In this document: piece after piece, positions 4,973 to 6,517 of the stretch
Numbering within the stretch: the first letter of the stretch is position 1
How the letters are laid out: every line of letters begins with the position of its first letter
Assembly: GCA_046155505.1 (NCBI GenBank)
Contig: JBJXFK010000365.1
Coordinates: 1-6,517, forward strand
Origin: JBJXFK01 sp046155505
GTDB taxonomy: Bacteria; Planctomycetota; Phycisphaerae; UBA1845; Fen-1342
Length of the DNA: 6,517 nucleotides
Direction of reading: 5' to 3'
The notes under the pieces: generated by a model
The model's input: only the letters and a program-made list of their open reading frames with translations
What the model was told of the DNA's origin: nothing
Databases searched by the model: none
Program-made: the position numbers and the translations under genes

Positions 4973-5066
4973 GGGTTCAGGGTTTGGGGTTCGGGGTTCA
5001 GGAAAGAGAAAGACGCACGTCTTCTCCCTCTTTCCTGAACCCTGAACCCCGAACCCCGAACCCTGA
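4973..5066. repeat. 94-bp heptamer-armed inverted repeat, copy 1 (prs-rplY spacer)
   Basis: The left arm is four tandem heptamers, GGGTTCA GGGTTTG, then GGGTTCG GGGTTCA (4973-5000), plus GGAAAGAG. The right arm is the near-complement CTCTTTCC followed by TGAACCC twice, CGAACCC twice and TGA. Of the 28 heptamer positions in the arms, most pair, and some departures are G-T wobbles. The tip contains AAGAC GCAC GTCTT. The element starts 8 nt after the prs stop and ends 4 nt before the GGGAG ribosome binding site of rplY. It has the same length as copy 2 at 6317-6410. No U tract follows, so it is not a standard terminator. Confidence 0.85.
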
Positions 5067-5083
5067 CGACGGGAGCTATAGCG

Positions 5084-5740
5084 ATGCAGATCGCAAACGT
5101 AACGTGCGAAGCAAGAGAACCGGCCGGTCGCCACGCCAACGAGCGCCTGCGCCGACGCGGCATGATTCCTGCGGTGATCTATGGTCACAAGGAAAAGCCC
5201 GAAGCCGTGTCGATTTCGCTGCACGATCTGGAGATGGCCCTGCGCGATCTTCAGCACGTCGTAAAGCTGAAAGTCAACACCAAGGAAGACAATTACCTGA
5301 TCAAGGACGTGCAGTACGACCACTTGCAGCGCACGCCGCTGCACGCGGACTTCATGCGCGTCGATGTGACGGAAAAGGTGCATGTCAAGGTCGCACTCGA
5401 GTTGCGCGGCGTGCCGATCGGCGTCGGTCTGGGCGGCGAGATGGTTCACCCGTTCAGTGATCTCGACATCGAGTGCTTCCTGATGCAGATTCCCGAGTCG
5501 ATCAAGCTCAAGATCGACCACATGAACATCGGCGACGTGGTTCGCATCAAGGATCTGGAACTGCCCGACGGCGTCAAGATTCTGAAGCACGCACCCGAAG
5601 ACATCGTGATTTCGGTCCGTCACAAGAAGGCCGAAGACGCCGCAGTCGCGGTCGTAGGTGTCGAGGGCGATGCGTCGAAAGAGCCGGAAGTGCTCGCTCG
5701 CGGCAAGAAGGACGAGGAAGCGATTCCGGAGGCCAAGTAG
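5084..5740 (+). CDS. rplY: 50S ribosomal protein L25 (Ctc/TL5 long form)
   Basis: Ribosomal protein that binds 5S rRNA in the central protuberance of the large subunit. The 218-aa product is the two-domain Ctc/TL5 form rather than the short E. coli L25. The N-terminal 5S-binding domain (about 1-92) shows LRRRGMIPAVIYGHKE (22-37) and the family signature DVQYDHLQRTPLHADFMRVD (75-94). The beta-rich TL5 C-terminal domain follows at about 97-188, including GVPIGVGLGGEM and the conserved-type PESIKLKIDHMNIGD stretch. The last 30 residues are rich in Glu, Lys and Ala, a usual disordered tail. ATG 5084 has GGGAG (5071-5075) 8 nt upstream. The upstream spacer carries heptamer element copy 1; pth follows after 2 nt. 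Co-transcription with prs and pth is a frequent bacterial arrangement. Confidence 0.96.
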   Translation: MQIANVTCEAREPAGRHANERLRRRGMIPAVIYGHKEKPEAVSISLHDLEMALRDLQHVVKLKVNTKEDNYLIKDVQYDHLQRTPLHADFMRVDVTEKVHVKVALELRGVPIGVGLGGEMVHPFSDLDIECFLMQIPESIKLKIDHMNIGDVVRIKDLELPDGVKILKHAPEDIVISVRHKKAEDAAVAVVGVEGDASKEPEVLARGKKDEEAIPEAK

Positions 5741-5742
5741 AC

Positions 5743-6312
5743 GTGAAGCTGATCGCCGGCCTTGGGAATCCCGGGCCGCGTTACGAAAACACGCGGCACA
5801 ACGTCGGGTTTCTCGTGGTCGACGAGTTGGCTCGGCGGTGGAAGGTCGATATTTCGACGTTCGACCGCCACTACGAGGCGCTGCTCGGCGAGGGAATGAT
5901 CGGCGGCGAGCGGGTGATGCTGCTCAAGCCGATGACGTTCATGAATCTGAGCGGGCGCAGCGTGCGAGCGGTGCAGCAGTTTTTCAAGCTGTCGCTCGCG
6001 GATTTGTTGATCGTGATCGACGATCTGGACCTGCCGGTCGGGCGCGTTCGCGTTCGCGGCGAAGGGTCGGGCGGCGGTCATCGCGGCATGAACGACGTGA
6101 TCGGCAAATGCGGCTCGCAGGAAATCCCGCGAATCCGCATCGGGATCGGCAAAGTTCATCGCAGCGAGACGGTCGACTATGTGCTGAGCAAGTTCGCGCC
6201 GGACGAACGTGAGCCGGTCGAGCACGCGATCGTCATGGCCAGCGACGCGGCGGAGTGTTGGTTGAAGGACGGAACGACGGCGGCGATGAACAAGTTCAAT
6301 CGCCGCGACTGA
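5743..6312 (+). CDS. pth: Peptidyl-tRNA hydrolase
   Basis: It hydrolyses the ester bond of peptidyl-tRNAs that drop off the ribosome, recycling tRNA; cytoplasmic. The 189-aa length is typical of bacterial Pth. Key residues are present: N9 in AGLGNPGPRYENTRHNVGF (5-23), catalytic H19, M67 and N68 in KPMTFMNLSG (62-71), D93 in IVIDDLDLP (90-98) and H113 in GSGGGHRGMNDV. Residue 114 is Arg, where E. coli has Asn (GGHNG), a visible substitution at a substrate-contact position. The start is GTG 5743-5745, 2 nt after the rplY stop, with GGAGG (5728-5732) 10 nt upstream inside rplY. The frame stays open far upstream, but that extension only shadows rplY, and MKLIAGLGNPG fits the family N-terminus. 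The close spacing implies coupled translation with L25. Heptamer element copy 2 begins 4 nt after the stop. Confidence 0.97.
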   Translation: MKLIAGLGNPGPRYENTRHNVGFLVVDELARRWKVDISTFDRHYEALLGEGMIGGERVMLLKPMTFMNLSGRSVRAVQQFFKLSLADLLIVIDDLDLPVGRVRVRGEGSGGGHRGMNDVIGKCGSQEIPRIRIGIGKVHRSETVDYVLSKFAPDEREPVEHAIVMASDAAECWLKDGTTAAMNKFNRRD

Positions 6313-6316
6313 GGAG

Positions 6317-6410
6317 GGGTTCAGGGTTCGGGGTTTAGGGTTCAGGAAAGAGAGAGACGCACGTTGTCTCGCTCTTGCCTGAACCCCGAACCCTGAACCC
6401 CGAACCCTGA
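6317..6410. repeat. 94-bp heptamer-armed inverted repeat, copy 2 (pth-rpsF spacer)
   Basis: The left arm is GGGTTCA GGGTTCG, then GGGTTTA GGGTTCA (6317-6344). The right arm is TGAACCC, CGAACCC, TGAACCC, CGAACCC and TGA (6380-6410). Inner stem GGAAAGAGAGAGAC pairs with GTCTCGCTCTTGCC in 12 of 14 positions around the loop GCACGTT. Length equals copy 1 exactly, and the tip keeps AGACGCACGT. The order of heptamer variants differs between the copies while pairing is kept. It starts 4 nt after the pth stop and ends 51 nt before the rpsF start. Confidence 0.85.
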
Positions 6411-6421
6411 CAGCGGATTAC

Positions 6422-6446
6422 AGGGACGGCCTTACTCGCCGGCCCT
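6422..6446 (+). promoter_or_regulatory. Stem-loop in the rpsF leader, candidate ribosomal-protein control site
   Basis: AGGGACGGC and GCCGGCCCT pair over 9 positions with one A-G mismatch, around the loop CTTACTC; TTT follows. It lies directly before the AGGAG ribosome binding site (6450-6454) of rpsF. Many bacteria have an rpsF-leader hairpin bound by S6:S18, marked by a CCG element; CCG occurs here at 6439-6441, but in the stem. It could equally be a weak terminator or pause site. Confidence 0.35.
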
Positions 6447-6461
6447 TTCAGGAGAACGACG

Positions 6462-6517
6462 GTGAAGTTCTACGAAGGCATGTTCCTGTTCAACGCATCG
6501 GCGGGGCACGACTGGGC
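6462..6517 (+). CDS. rpsF: 30S ribosomal protein S6, N-terminal fragment cut by the window end
   Basis: The first 18 codons read MKFYEGMFLFNASAGHDW. The YEGMFLF start is the first beta strand of S6, which binds 16S rRNA together with S18 on the small-subunit platform. The start is GTG at 6462-6464, with AGGAG (6450-6454) 7 nt upstream. Position after pth agrees with a common prs-rplY-pth-rpsF order in bacteria. The rest lies outside the window. The leader carries heptamer element copy 2 and a separate stem-loop, so expression may be controlled independently of the upstream genes. Confidence 0.85.
   Translation, partial: MKFYEGMFLFNASAGHDW

Noticed and set aside
4973..5066. The heptamer elements as CRISPR repeats or intrinsic terminators
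   Set aside because: There is no repeat-spacer alternation, and no U tract follows the stems; both lie within a co-oriented operon.
4925..5623. A 232-codon minus-strand open frame
   Set aside because: Antisense shadow of rplY that reads through the heptamer element.
5473..5742. A 90-residue N-terminal extension of Pth in the same frame
   Set aside because: It overlaps rplY in another frame, is basic low-complexity sequence, and the family begins at MKLIAGLGNPG from GTG 5743.

Overview
The window looks like a piece of a high-GC planctomycete chromosome, with the Phycisphaerae side of the phylum my best guess. The main evidence is two adjacent membrane proteins ending in the zinc ribbon CxxCGY(N/H)LTGNTSGRCPEC, a C-terminal signature I associate with Planctomycetes. 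Supporting evidence is the order prs - rplY - pth - rpsF and the frequent GTG/TTG starts. Taxonomy is inferred from protein features; no rRNA is present.

Layout. (1) 1-501, minus strand: the 5' two thirds of rsmE, a 16S rRNA m3U1498 methyltransferase, cut by the window edge. (2) 502-837: a non-coding stretch ending in a good sigma70-type promoter with an inverted repeat between its -35 and -10 boxes. (3) 838-1745, plus strand: two genes overlapping by ATGA. The first is an unrecognised 131-aa protein; the second is an MqsA/YgiT-type zinc-finger + HTH antitoxin-like regulator. Gene order and promoter layout fit a toxin-antitoxin module with an undescribed toxin. (4) 1798-2969, minus strand: two translationally coupled zinc-ribbon membrane proteins. 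Upstream lies a 97-codon unrecognised ORF (3033-3326), possibly the remains of a frameshifted gene. (5) 3327-3678: no convincing gene but several perfect inverted repeats, then tRNA-Gln(UUG) at 3679-3749. (6) 3750-4016: a spacer packed with short degenerate repeats. (7) 4017-6517, plus strand: a housekeeping operon of prs (PRPP synthase), rplY/ctc (ribosomal protein L25), pth (peptidyl-tRNA hydrolase) and the first 18 codons of rpsF (ribosomal protein S6).

The operon joins nucleotide precursor supply (PRPP) with ribosome components and recycling of stalled peptidyl-tRNA. Pth starts 2 nt after L25, so those two are probably translated together. The most unusual DNA is a 94-bp inverted-repeat element present twice inside this operon, before the ribosome binding sites of rplY and rpsF. 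Each arm is four tandem heptamers of the form GGGTTYR, so the element could form either a long hairpin or a G-quadruplex. A third four-heptamer array, of unrelated sequence (ACTAGRN), sits just before prs. The strongest candidates for something undescribed are this heptamer element and the 131-aa putative toxin.
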